DNA of 61,871 bases from Bacteroidota bacterium (GTDB taxonomy: Bacteria; Bacteroidota; Bacteroidia; Bacteroidales; WCHB1-69). Positions within the stretch are counted from its first letter, which is position 1; every line of letters begins with the position of its first letter. The position numbers and the translations under genes were made by a program. The notes beneath the pieces were generated by a model. It did not search any database. It had not been told where the DNA came from and saw only the letters and a list, made by a program, of their open reading frames with translations. The DNA lies in the NCBI GenBank assembly GCA_023413895.1, contig JAEZOU010000045.1, positions 1-61,871 on the forward strand, given 5' to 3'. Shown here piece after piece: positions 43,253-51,074 of this stretch.

Positions 43253-46210
43253 TTAGAGTGTTACCTTTACTTCATATTCTTCGTAGCCTTCTACAATATC
43301 TCCAACCTTGATGTCATTAAAGTTTTCAATATTTAAACCACAATCTTGACCTGCAACAACCTCTTTAACATCATCTTTGAAACGTCTTAACGAGCCTAAT
43401 TTGCCAGTATAAACTACGATACCATCCCTAATTACGCGCACTTTTGTATTTCTTTGCAATTTCCCGTCAAGAACCATACAACCTGCCACGTTTCCAACTT
43501 TACTAATTTTGTATACTTCGCGAATTTCAATATTGCAGAGTACTTTTTCACGAATTTCTGGGGAGTGCATACCTGCAATTGCATCTTTAATTTCGTTAAT
43601 GGCTGTATAGATGATAGAATAGGTTCTGATATCAATTTGCTCCTGTTCTGCCAATTTTCTTGAACCTGCAGATGGACGAACTTGGAATGCCACAATAACG
43701 GCATTAGAAGCAGAAGCTAACAATACATCGCTTTCGGTTACTTGTCCTACTGATTTGTGGATGACATTTACCTGAACTTGTGGTGTAGAAAGTTTTAGTA
43801 GAGAATCTGAAAGTGCTTCTACAGAACCATCTACGTCACCCTTTACAATGATATTCAATTCTTTAAAGTCACCGATAGCAATTCTTCGGCCGATTTCGTC
43901 AAGTGTAATATGCTTTTGGGTTCTCAATCCCATTTCGCGTGCTAATTGTGCGCGTTTTGTAGCGGCAACGCGAGCTTCGTGGTCGGAGTGACAAACGTTG
44001 ATTATATCTCCAGCTTGTGGTGCTCCGCTTAATCCTAATAACAATATTGGAGTTGCAGGACCGGCAGACTGAACTTGTTGATTTCTTTCATTATACAATG
44101 CTTTTACTTTTCCGTAGTGCGTTCCGGCAAGTACAGGATCTCCTACTTTGATGGTACCATTTTGTACCAAAACTTTGGCAACATAACCTTTACCTTTATC
44201 CAATGAAGATTCAAGAACAGTTCCTACACCATTCTTTTTAGGATTAGCTTTTAGTTCAAGAAGTTCTGCTTCTAATAATACTTTTTCTAGTAGCTCTTCT
44301 ACATTTACACCATGCTTAGCATCAATCTCTTGGCATTGATATTTGCCACCCCATTCCTCTACAAGAATATTCATTGCTGCTAATTCCTCTCTAATTTTAT
44401 CGGGATTTGCAGTAGCTTTATCTATTTTTGTGATAGCAAATACCATAGAAACGCCAGCAGCTTGAGAGTGGTGAATTGCCTCAACAGTTTGTGGCATCAC
44501 TGCGTCGTCGGCTGCAATAACAATAATACAAACATCGGTAACTTTTGCACCGCGCGCACGCATTGCAGTAAACGCTTCGTGACCAGGAGTATCCAAGAAG
44601 GTGATTTTTCTTCCATCTTGCATTGTTACTTCGTATGCACCGATATGTTGGGTGATACCTCCTGCTTCACCAGCAATTACATTCGATTTTCTAATATAGT
44701 CCAATAAAGAGGTTTTACCATGGTCAACGTGTCCCATAACTGTAATAATAGGATGACGAGGTTCCAAATCCTCTTCGTTGTCATCTGCATTAATAGCTAA
44801 CTCCTCTTCAATATCAGCTTTTACAAATTCTACTTCGTAACCAAATTCATCTGCAAGTAATGAAATCGTTTCTGCATCTAAGCGTTGGTTGATAGAAACT
44901 GCAAGTCCAATACTCATACAAGTAGAGATAATGGTAACAACAGGAAGGTTCATCAAAGTTGCAAGTTCATTAGCAGTTAGGAACTCTGTAACTTTGAGCT
45001 TCTTTTGATCTTGTTGTGCTTGTAGTTCATTTTCGCGCATCTCTTCTTGGATGTGCTGACGTTTTTCTCTCTTGCGTTTTGACGTTTTGGATTTACCAAG
45101 TGGTTCAAGGCGCATCATTGTTTCTTTGATGTGGCGTTGAATATCCTCTTGAGAGATTTCTGCCTTAGGAGCTGGTTGCGCTTTCTCTTTTTTATTGTTT
45201 TCGTTAGAAGGTTTGTTTGCAGGATGTTTAATTCGGGTTCTCTTTCTCTTCTTCTTCTCTTCATTCTCCGAATTGTTTTCCTTTTTCACAGGTTGTTCTT
45301 TCTCTTTTTTCGGGGTTTCTTTACTTTTGAAAGAGTCTAGATCTATTTTCCCTTTAACAACGGGTGCTTGTATTTTGGTATATACGGTTTCTATAAAGTT
45401 AGGATCCTTTTCTGGTTCAGATTCTGCTACAACTTTTTCCTCAATATTTTCTTCCTCTTTTTTTACCTCTTCTGAAACAACAGGTTCCTCCTTGGCCTGA
45501 ACAGGAGTGCTTTTCTTTTTATTTAGGTTATCTAAATCGATTTTTCCTGTTACTTTGATTCCAAAATGTTCCTTGAGTTCATCTTCTTTGCTCAATTCGG
45601 TAGGTTCAGGAACAATTTCTTCTTCAATGTTGGGTGAAGGTTGGTCCTCCTGCGGAATTTCTGGCTCAATATCAACAACTACCTCTACCTCTTCTTGTAC
45701 AGGTACCTCTTCAGGTTGTGCAATAGGTTCTTGAGGAGTAGGTTCTGGTGTTTCTACCTTTATCTCTTCTGTAGGTGTTGCGACCTTTTTTGTTTTATTA
45801 AATTGATTTAAGTCGATGGTGCCCAAAATCTTAGGAGTTGGAATTTCAGCTTTAATAACCTCCTCTTGTTTCTCAACAATCTCCTCGTTCTCCTTTTCGG
45901 CAGACACTTCTGGTTCAGGTGTTGGCTGAGCTTGTGAAACCTCTTGTGCGGGTTTTGAAGATGGTGTATCTTCATTTTTCTTATTATAAACACCGATGTC
46001 AATCTTTTGCGCTTCCTCTTTTAGTGCTTTTTCAGCTTGAAATTCCTTAATGAGAACATTATACATATCCTCTGTAAGTTTAGCGTTGGGATTGTTATCA
46101 ATATCGAAATTTTTCTTTTTCAACAAATCCACAGCGGATTGTATCGAAACATTAAATTCACCTGCTGCCTTTCCTAAACGGGGTATTTTCCTTTTTTCTT
46201 TTTCTGCCAT
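43253..46210 (-). CDS. infB: Translation initiation factor IF-2
   Basis: The 985-residue protein has an N-terminal IF2_N-like helical domain (KIPRLGKAAGEFNVSIQSAV). A long charged linker follows (about 70-400), rich in E, P and K, with three copies of a short motif of the form GxIDLDxxxxK. The G domain contains GHVDHGKTSLL (near 490), DTPGHEAFTAMRARG and ITKIDKA. IF2 domain 2, IF-2 domain 3 and the fMet-tRNA-binding C-terminus follow. It delivers initiator tRNA to the ribosome. It is downstream of nusA with a 57-base gap, the classic nusA-infB order. Confidence 0.98.
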   Translation of the reverse strand: MAEKEKRKIPRLGKAAGEFNVSIQSAVDLLKKKNFDIDNNPNAKLTEDMYNVLIKEFQAEKALKEEAQKIDIGVYNKKNEDTPSSKPAQEVSQAQPTPEPEVSAEKENEEIVEKQEEVIKAEIPTPKILGTIDLNQFNKTKKVATPTEEIKVETPEPTPQEPIAQPEEVPVQEEVEVVVDIEPEIPQEDQPSPNIEEEIVPEPTELSKEDELKEHFGIKVTGKIDLDNLNKKKSTPVQAKEEPVVSEEVKKEEENIEEKVVAESEPEKDPNFIETVYTKIQAPVVKGKIDLDSFKSKETPKKEKEQPVKKENNSENEEKKKRKRTRIKHPANKPSNENNKKEKAQPAPKAEISQEDIQRHIKETMMRLEPLGKSKTSKRKREKRQHIQEEMRENELQAQQDQKKLKVTEFLTANELATLMNLPVVTIISTCMSIGLAVSINQRLDAETISLLADEFGYEVEFVKADIEEELAINADDNEEDLEPRHPIITVMGHVDHGKTSLLDYIRKSNVIAGEAGGITQHIGAYEVTMQDGRKITFLDTPGHEAFTAMRARGAKVTDVCIIVIAADDAVMPQTVEAIHHSQAAGVSMVFAITKIDKATANPDKIREELAAMNILVEEWGGKYQCQEIDAKHGVNVEELLEKVLLEAELLELKANPKKNGVGTVLESSLDKGKGYVAKVLVQNGTIKVGDPVLAGTHYGKVKALYNERNQQVQSAGPATPILLLGLSGAPQAGDIINVCHSDHEARVAATKRAQLAREMGLRTQKHITLDEIGRRIAIGDFKELNIIVKGDVDGSVEALSDSLLKLSTPQVQVNVIHKSVGQVTESDVLLASASNAVIVAFQVRPSAGSRKLAEQEQIDIRTYSIIYTAINEIKDAIAGMHSPEIREKVLCNIEIREVYKISKVGNVAGCMVLDGKLQRNTKVRVIRDGIVVYTGKLGSLRRFKDDVKEVVAGQDCGLNIENFNDIKVGDIVEGYEEYEVKVTL

Positions 46211-46267
46211 AATTAAATTTTAATTCGTTAAGTAAATAATGAGATTAGGAGTATACAAATGAAGGTA

Positions 46268-47512
46268 CTATTTAATATCAAGTTCTTTTTTGATAGATGC
46301 TAATACTTCGTCAACAGTTTCTTCCTCTAAATCAGTACGTTGAATAAGTTCTTCTCTGCTGATTTTGATAACACTTAATGCGGTATCGCAACCAATGTTT
46401 TTGAAGGCATCTATAACCCATTGGTCAAATTCATCACTAAATTCATTCAAATCAACATCTTCCTCTTCTACAATGTCATCTCTGAAAACATCAATGTCAT
46501 ATCCAGAAAGTTTACTTGCCAATTTGATATTATATCCACCTTTACCAATTGCCAACGACACTTGGTCAGGTTTCATATAAACGTTAGCCGTTTTATTCTC
46601 TTCGTCCAATTCGATAGAACTAATTTTTGCAGGACTAAGTGCGCGGGAAATAAGAAGGCTTGTATTTGATGTATAATTGATGACGTCAATATTTTCATTA
46701 CGCAACTCTCTGACAATACTATGGATACGACTACCTTTCATACCTACGCAAGCACCTACTGGGTCAATACGGTCGTCGTACGATTCTACCAAAACTTTGG
46801 CTCTTTCTCCTGGTGTGCGAACTACATTTTTAATGGTGATAAGCCCATCATAAACCTCTGGAATTTCAGTTTCCATTAATCTTTCCAAAAATTGTGGTGA
46901 AGTACGAGAAATAGTAATTCTTGGTGTAGAGGAATTTACGTCAACACGTGCCACCACTGCTGTTAAAGTATCCCCTTTTTTATATTTATCAGCTGGAATT
47001 TGTTCTGAGCGAGGTAGTACCAATTCAACGTCATCTTCATCGTGTACTAAAATCTCTTTCTTAAACACTTGATTTACTTCACCTGTAATCAATTCCCCAA
47101 TTTTATGTTCATATTTCTTGTATATAACATCTTTTTCATACTCCATTACTTTTGTAATCAAATTTTGACGAAGTGCCAAAATCTCACGACGAGCGAAGTC
47201 TGATAATTTGACGTTTTCTACAACCTCTTCTCCTACTTCAAAGTCAGGTTCAATTTTGATGGCTTCCGAAAGTGCAATTTGTGTATATTCATCCTCCAAC
47301 TCCTCATCTTCTACAATCTCGCGAGATCTAGTAATCTCTAAGTCTCCTCGATCCACGTTCACTGTAACATCAAAATTAGCATCTGGACCATATTTCTTAG
47401 CTAAAGCAGCAAGAAATACATCTTGCAAAATCTTCATCATTGGCTCTCTGTCGATGCTTTTAAACTCTTTAAACTCGGTAAAGGTGTCCGTTAAATTTAA
47501 TGTTTCTTCCAT
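46268..47512 (-). CDS. nusA: Transcription termination/antitermination factor NusA
   Basis: The 414-residue protein starts with the RNA-polymerase-binding N-terminal domain (about 1-130). An S1 domain (ITGEVNQVFKKEILVHDEDD, near 145-200) and two KH domains follow (VGACVGMKGSRIHSIVREL near 250; SLAIGKGGYNIKLASKLSGY near 315). A short C-terminal helix-hairpin stretch ends it. It tunes pausing, termination and antitermination. It precedes infB. The small rimP gene that usually lies upstream of nusA is not present; a tRNA-Gln gene with terminator-like hairpins occupies the position. Confidence 0.97.
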   Translation of the reverse strand: MEETLNLTDTFTEFKEFKSIDREPMMKILQDVFLAALAKKYGPDANFDVTVNVDRGDLEITRSREIVEDEELEDEYTQIALSEAIKIEPDFEVGEEVVENVKLSDFARREILALRQNLITKVMEYEKDVIYKKYEHKIGELITGEVNQVFKKEILVHDEDDVELVLPRSEQIPADKYKKGDTLTAVVARVDVNSSTPRITISRTSPQFLERLMETEIPEVYDGLITIKNVVRTPGERAKVLVESYDDRIDPVGACVGMKGSRIHSIVRELRNENIDVINYTSNTSLLISRALSPAKISSIELDEENKTANVYMKPDQVSLAIGKGGYNIKLASKLSGYDIDVFRDDIVEEEDVDLNEFSDEFDQWVIDAFKNIGCDTALSVIKISREELIQRTDLEEETVDEVLASIKKELDIK

Positions 47513-47558
47513 TAGTTTATTTATTTGTTATTTTTACTTTCTATGTTAGACAAAAAAA

Positions 47559-47578
47559 GGAGGGTTCTCTTCCCCTCC
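47559..47578 (-). terminator. Terminator hairpin between tRNA-Gln and nusA (distal)
   Basis: GGAGGG (47559-47564) pairs with CCCTCC (47573-47578). Seven A residues to the left (47552-47558) become a U-tract on the minus strand. It lies 40 bases before the nusA ATG, so it could serve as a terminator of tRNA readthrough or as an attenuator of nusA. Confidence 0.7.
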
Positions 47579-47596
47579 TCGTATCTCCTTACAAAA

Positions 47597-47622
47597 AACT
47601 CTCACCAATTGAGATGAGAGTT
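47597..47622 (-). terminator. Terminator hairpin after tRNA-Gln (proximal)
   Basis: AACTCTCA (47597-47604) pairs with TGAGAGTT (47615-47622) around a ten-base loop, followed on the minus strand by a short U-rich run. It begins six bases beyond the tRNA 3' end. Confidence 0.6.
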
Positions 47623-47627
47623 TAGAG

Positions 47628-47698
47628 TTGACCAACCAGGACTCGAACCTAGACAGGCAGAACCAAAATCTGTAGTGCTACCATTACACCATTGGTCA
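47628..47698 (-). tRNA. tRNA-Gln (anticodon TTG)
   Basis: The minus strand folds as a standard cloverleaf of 71 bases. The acceptor arms TGACCAA and TTGGTCA are fully complementary, a D-loop holds TAATGGTAGC, and the anticodon loop is TTTTGGT with TTG at its centre. The T arm has GGTTCGAGTCC. The discriminator base is A, and CCA is not encoded. A promoter box lies directly upstream and a hairpin just after it, so it is transcribed as a single tRNA. It is the only RNA gene recognised with certainty in the window. Confidence 0.96.
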
Positions 47699-47714
47699 TT
47701 GTCGTTTGAGGCTG

Positions 47715-47722
47715 CAAAAATA
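47715..47722 (-). promoter_or_regulatory. Candidate -7 box for tRNA-Gln
   Basis: The minus strand reads TATTTTTG, 17 bases before the mature tRNA 5' end. The 190 bases from here to 47911 hold only AT-rich sequence with an A/T hairpin (ACAAAAAA with TTTTTTGT near 47764-47782). Confidence 0.55.
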
Positions 47723-47911
47723 CATTTTTTTTTTATGCAATACACGTTTTTTCCTTTTTTATAGACAAAAAAAAGATTTTTTGTAAATAGCAGTGTATTA
47801 GTCTATTATAAAAGAATAATGTTGCTTTAAATTCAATATTTACATTTTTTAAGAGAGAAATCGAGAAAAATTTAGGACAAAATCGGAGTTTTATCGCAAG
47901 TTTTGGATAAA

Positions 47912-48682
47912 TTATTCTTCGTTATTGTCGTAATAAGTAGGAGAAATATAGGGGTAAAGAACAGTAGTTTCACTGCTTTTGTTATCTTCAAAATAGGGTA
48001 GAAAGAGGTTGTCAATGTTTTCTGTAGGAATTGTTGTGCGGAAAGATAAGTTTTTTCTCTTATTCTTTTTGAGAAATTCTCGTTTGTGAATCTCTAATTG
48101 ATAGAAGAGGTCTTTTAAAATTTCGCTGAGAGGGTTTTTCCTCTTTTTTGAAGAAGTATTTGTTAAAATATTGCTGATATTTTGAACTGTGAAAGTAGAT
48201 TTTTGCATTAACTCTTGTTCAAAATTTTCAATGTTGATATTGTACCCATTCTCCATTACTGACAAAATCAAGTAATCGTAATCTGCTATTTGTTCACGAT
48301 GCATCGCTAATCCTTGTAGATTGATGAAATAAAGCATCTCCTCAAAAAGAGATAACGTTTGAAAGGTGCAGTTTTTTTCTTTATTGGATTTGAGAAAATT
48401 GCATCCTTTATAATCGTAAGTTTTATTTTCCATTATATAGCAGCATACCTCTTCGCTAGAGGAGTGAAGAGCCATTGCAACTCGAAACTTCCCTTCGTGT
48501 TCCTCTGTCGTCAGAACTTGGGTAGCCATATACGAGAAGGATAATTTTAATTGTTTTCCTATGGTATCTATAAACCGAAAAAATGTGTTTTGTGTTTTTA
48601 CCGCAAAAATTTTATAGGTAAAGTTCTCTCCAAAAGCAGACTTTACGGTATAAGTTTTGTTATGAGAGACAAGACTAACCAT
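47912..48682 (-). CDS. Unknown protein after rnc, possibly a divergent IPExxxVDY-family member
   Basis: The 256-residue protein overlaps the rnc 3' end by eight bases and so belongs to the acpP-fabF-rnc operon. No signal peptide or membrane helix is apparent. The Bacteroidota IPExxxVDY family is often found beside rnc. Two segments here weakly recall that family: FFRFIDTIGKQLKLSFSY (near 33-50) and HREQIADYDYLILSV (near 125-140). The second resembles the hallmark but lacks the proline. The lysine- and asparagine-rich C-terminal 90 residues have no match I know, and the protein is longer than the family's usual 150-160. Treat it as unknown. Confidence 0.6.
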   Translation of the reverse strand: MVSLVSHNKTYTVKSAFGENFTYKIFAVKTQNTFFRFIDTIGKQLKLSFSYMATQVLTTEEHEGKFRVAMALHSSSEEVCCYIMENKTYDYKGCNFLKSNKEKNCTFQTLSLFEEMLYFINLQGLAMHREQIADYDYLILSVMENGYNINIENFEQELMQKSTFTVQNISNILTNTSSKKRKNPLSEILKDLFYQLEIHKREFLKKNKRKNLSFRTTIPTENIDNLFLPYFEDNKSSETTVLYPYISPTYYDNNEE

Positions 48683-49376
48683 TTATTACCTCCCATGCTG
48701 CTTCTGCTGCTGATTGCTCAGCTTTTTTAATAGTAAAATCATTGCCGCGTCCCATCTCTTCATTATCTACATAAACTGTGATATTGTATATTTTTCTATT
48801 TGCTGACCACTCTACTGAGGTTTGTTCAAATCTAATATTTTTATTGTTTTTTCTACCCCAATTAAGTAGTAAACTTTTGAAATTGTGGTCCTCTGAAATA
48901 ACGGATTCAATATCCATGTGAGTGTTCAATATGTCAAGCACAATTTTTTTTGTTTTTAGGTAGCCTTTATCCAAAAAAATTGCCCCTACTAATGCTTCAA
49001 AAGCATCTCCTGGAGCACATTTAGGACAATTGGCGTTATCGTAAGAGATAAATTGTGTAAGAGCAATAGTACGAGAAAGTGCATTTAATCGATCGCGGCA
49101 TACAATGTTTGAGCGCATTTGGGTTAGGTCTCCTTCTCGATGAGTCGGAAATCTTTTAAAAAGATATTCGGCAACGATGGTTCCTAAAACAGCATCTCCT
49201 AAATATTCTAATCGTTCATTATTCAAAGTTCCACAAATTGGGTCTTTGGTAGATGCAGAACGATGTATAAATGCTATTTTATAAATCTCAATATCACCAG
49301 GTCTGAAATTCAATACATTTTTAAGAAAATCAGATATGGATTTGTCTATTGTGGATTTCTTAGTAAAAGGGAACAA
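48675..49376 (-). CDS. rnc: Ribonuclease III
   Basis: The 233-residue protein has the RNase III signature NERLEYLGDAVLGTIVAEYLF, with the catalytic acidic residues E and D. The second acidic cluster is DAFEALVGAIFLDKG. A double-stranded RNA-binding domain closes it (SLLNWGRKNNKNIRFEQTSV to AEQSAAEAAWEVI). It cuts rRNA precursors and other duplex RNA. It lies 12 bases after fabF and overlaps the next gene by eight bases, in the usual Bacteroidota order acpP-fabF-rnc. Confidence 0.96.
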   Translation of the reverse strand: MFPFTKKSTIDKSISDFLKNVLNFRPGDIEIYKIAFIHRSASTKDPICGTLNNERLEYLGDAVLGTIVAEYLFKRFPTHREGDLTQMRSNIVCRDRLNALSRTIALTQFISYDNANCPKCAPGDAFEALVGAIFLDKGYLKTKKIVLDILNTHMDIESVISEDHNFKSLLLNWGRKNNKNIRFEQTSVEWSANRKIYNITVYVDNEEMGRGNDFTIKKAEQSAAEAAWEVING

Positions 49377-49388
49377 TGAAAAGATTAT

Positions 49389-50636
49389 TTATTCGTATTT
49401 GGTAAATAATAGGGATGCATTGTGGCCTCCAAAACCGAAAGAGTTGGAGATTGCTACGCGGATATCTTTTTCCACCAAATGGTTAGCACAGAAATTGTAA
49501 GATGGAAGTGCTGGATCCACATTTACTAAATTAATTGTAGGTGGAATTTTTCCTGTTTTAACAGACAAGATAGTTGCTACAGCTTCAACAGCTCCTGCAG
49601 CCCCTAACAAGTGTCCAGTCATTGATTTAGTGGAATTTATAAGAAGATTGTTTGCATGTTCACCAAATACGGAAGTTATTGCTTTGCACTCAGAAACATC
49701 GCCTTGTGGTGTACTTGTAGCGTGAGCATTGATATGATCAACATCTTCTGGTTTCAAGTTGGAATCAATGATACAATTGCGCATAGCCGCCGCAGCGGAT
49801 ATACCTTCTGGATTGGGAGCCGTCACGTGGAATGTGTCTGTTGAGAGCCCAACGCCAGCTAATTCAGCGTATATATGTGCACCTCTTGCCACAGCGTGTT
49901 CATATTCTTCCAAAATTAGTGCTGCAGCACCTTCTCCCATTACAAACCCATCTCTTGATTGATCAAATGGACATGAAGCTGTTTTATAAGAATCATTATT
50001 AGTAGAAAGTGCACGCATTGCATTAAAACCACCTACCGGAGTAGGTAAAATGCAAGCTTCGGAGCCTCCTGAAATAATTACCTCAGCTTTTCCTAACTTA
50101 ATGTAATGATAGGCATCGGCAATTGCATGTGCTGCAGATGCGCACGCTGATGAGACAACGTAACTCACACCTTTAATGTCGTGACGTATAGCAATTGATC
50201 CTGCAATCATATTGCCTAATACTTTAGGAATGAGATATGGACTAAGACGAGGAATCTCTCCGTTACCAAGATAGGTTCCTACAGCCTCCATAATGGATTC
50301 GTATCCGCCAACTCCTGTTCCTAAAATAACTCCAACACGATCACGGTTTAGATTTTGCATATCTAATCCGCTATCTTGAATTGCTTCTTCACAAGCAACA
50401 ACAGCATATTGCCCACAAGAATCCATTAACCTCAACTCTTTTCTGTCTATAAAGTCAGATGGATTGAAATTTTTGATTTCGCAGGCAAATTTTGTTTTAA
50501 AATGTTCGGTATTAAAACGTGTAATAGGACCAGCACCACTTACTCCTTTTTGCAATGCATTCCAATATTCAGGAATTGTATTGCCAATAGGAGTAAGTGC
50601 GCCTAATCCTGTAATAACTACTCGCTTAAAATTCAT
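49389..50636 (-). CDS. fabF: 3-oxoacyl-[acyl-carrier-protein] synthase II
   Basis: The 415-residue condensing enzyme has the catalytic cysteine in VSSACASAAHA (near 166) and the two histidines in INAHATSTPQGD (near 306) and KSMTGHLLGAAG (near 343). The start is RVVITGLGALTPIG and the C-terminus FGFGGHNASLLF. It elongates acyl chains on ACP in type II fatty-acid synthesis. It follows acpP by 21 bases. The start codon ATG at 50636 is the natural one. Confidence 0.97.
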   Translation of the reverse strand: MNFKRVVITGLGALTPIGNTIPEYWNALQKGVSGAGPITRFNTEHFKTKFACEIKNFNPSDFIDRKELRLMDSCGQYAVVACEEAIQDSGLDMQNLNRDRVGVILGTGVGGYESIMEAVGTYLGNGEIPRLSPYLIPKVLGNMIAGSIAIRHDIKGVSYVVSSACASAAHAIADAYHYIKLGKAEVIISGGSEACILPTPVGGFNAMRALSTNNDSYKTASCPFDQSRDGFVMGEGAAALILEEYEHAVARGAHIYAELAGVGLSTDTFHVTAPNPEGISAAAAMRNCIIDSNLKPEDVDHINAHATSTPQGDVSECKAITSVFGEHANNLLINSTKSMTGHLLGAAGAVEAVATILSVKTGKIPPTINLVNVDPALPSYNFCANHLVEKDIRVAISNSFGFGGHNASLLFTKYE

Positions 50637-50657
50637 TACGAGAAAAAAGTGTAGATA

Positions 50658-50897
50658 TTACTTTTTCAATTGAGATTCAATGTAATTAATAGCGTCACCA
50701 ACGGTTTCAATCTTTTCTTGATCTTCATTATCGAAGGTAATGCCAAATTCGTTTTCAAATTGCATAATTAACTCAACTGTGTCGAGAGAATCTGCACCTA
50801 AATCAATTGTAAAATTCTTTTCTGGAGTTACTTCAGCTGGATTAACATTTAGTTTTTCAGCAATGATACTTTGAACTTTTTCTTGAATTTCTGCCAT
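50658..50897 (-). CDS. acpP: Acyl carrier protein
   Basis: The 79-residue acidic protein has the phosphopantetheine serine in DLGADSLDTVELIM (S37 or near). It carries acyl chains in fatty-acid synthesis. It heads the operon acpP-fabF-rnc-(unknown). A TAnnTTTG box lies 26 bases upstream (50923-50930). Confidence 0.98.
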   Translation of the reverse strand: MAEIQEKVQSIIAEKLNVNPAEVTPEKNFTIDLGADSLDTVELIMQFENEFGITFDNEDQEKIETVGDAINYIESQLKK

Positions 50898-50922
50898 AAT
50901 TTTCTTTTTTTAATTGATGCCG

Positions 50923-50930
50923 CAAAAATA
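50923..50930 (-). promoter_or_regulatory. Candidate -7 box for the acpP operon
   Basis: The minus strand reads TATTTTTG, 26 bases before the ATG at 50897. The rest of the gap up to 51074 shows no clear terminator for the upstream RelA/SpoT gene. Confidence 0.5.
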
Positions 50931-51074
50931 GTATTTTTTTTTTGATTGGTTATCTTTTTATTTTTCTCTAGTCCTATATTTGTGTAAGACGTTGTTATTC
51001 AGTATTATAAAATTTAACTTACATTAACATTTTTTGATTTTACTTTGCTCATCTTCTGATATAATCTTTCTTTA

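Noticed and set aside
45131..45734. Plus-strand frames rich in serine and phenylalanine opposite the IF-2 linker
   Set aside because: They are the antisense image of the low-complexity E/K/P-rich linker of infB and match nothing.
47764..47782. ACAAAAAA/TTTTTTGT hairpin as terminator of the rnc operon
   Set aside because: It is all A-T pairs and too weak to be convincing; recorded only as AT-rich filler.
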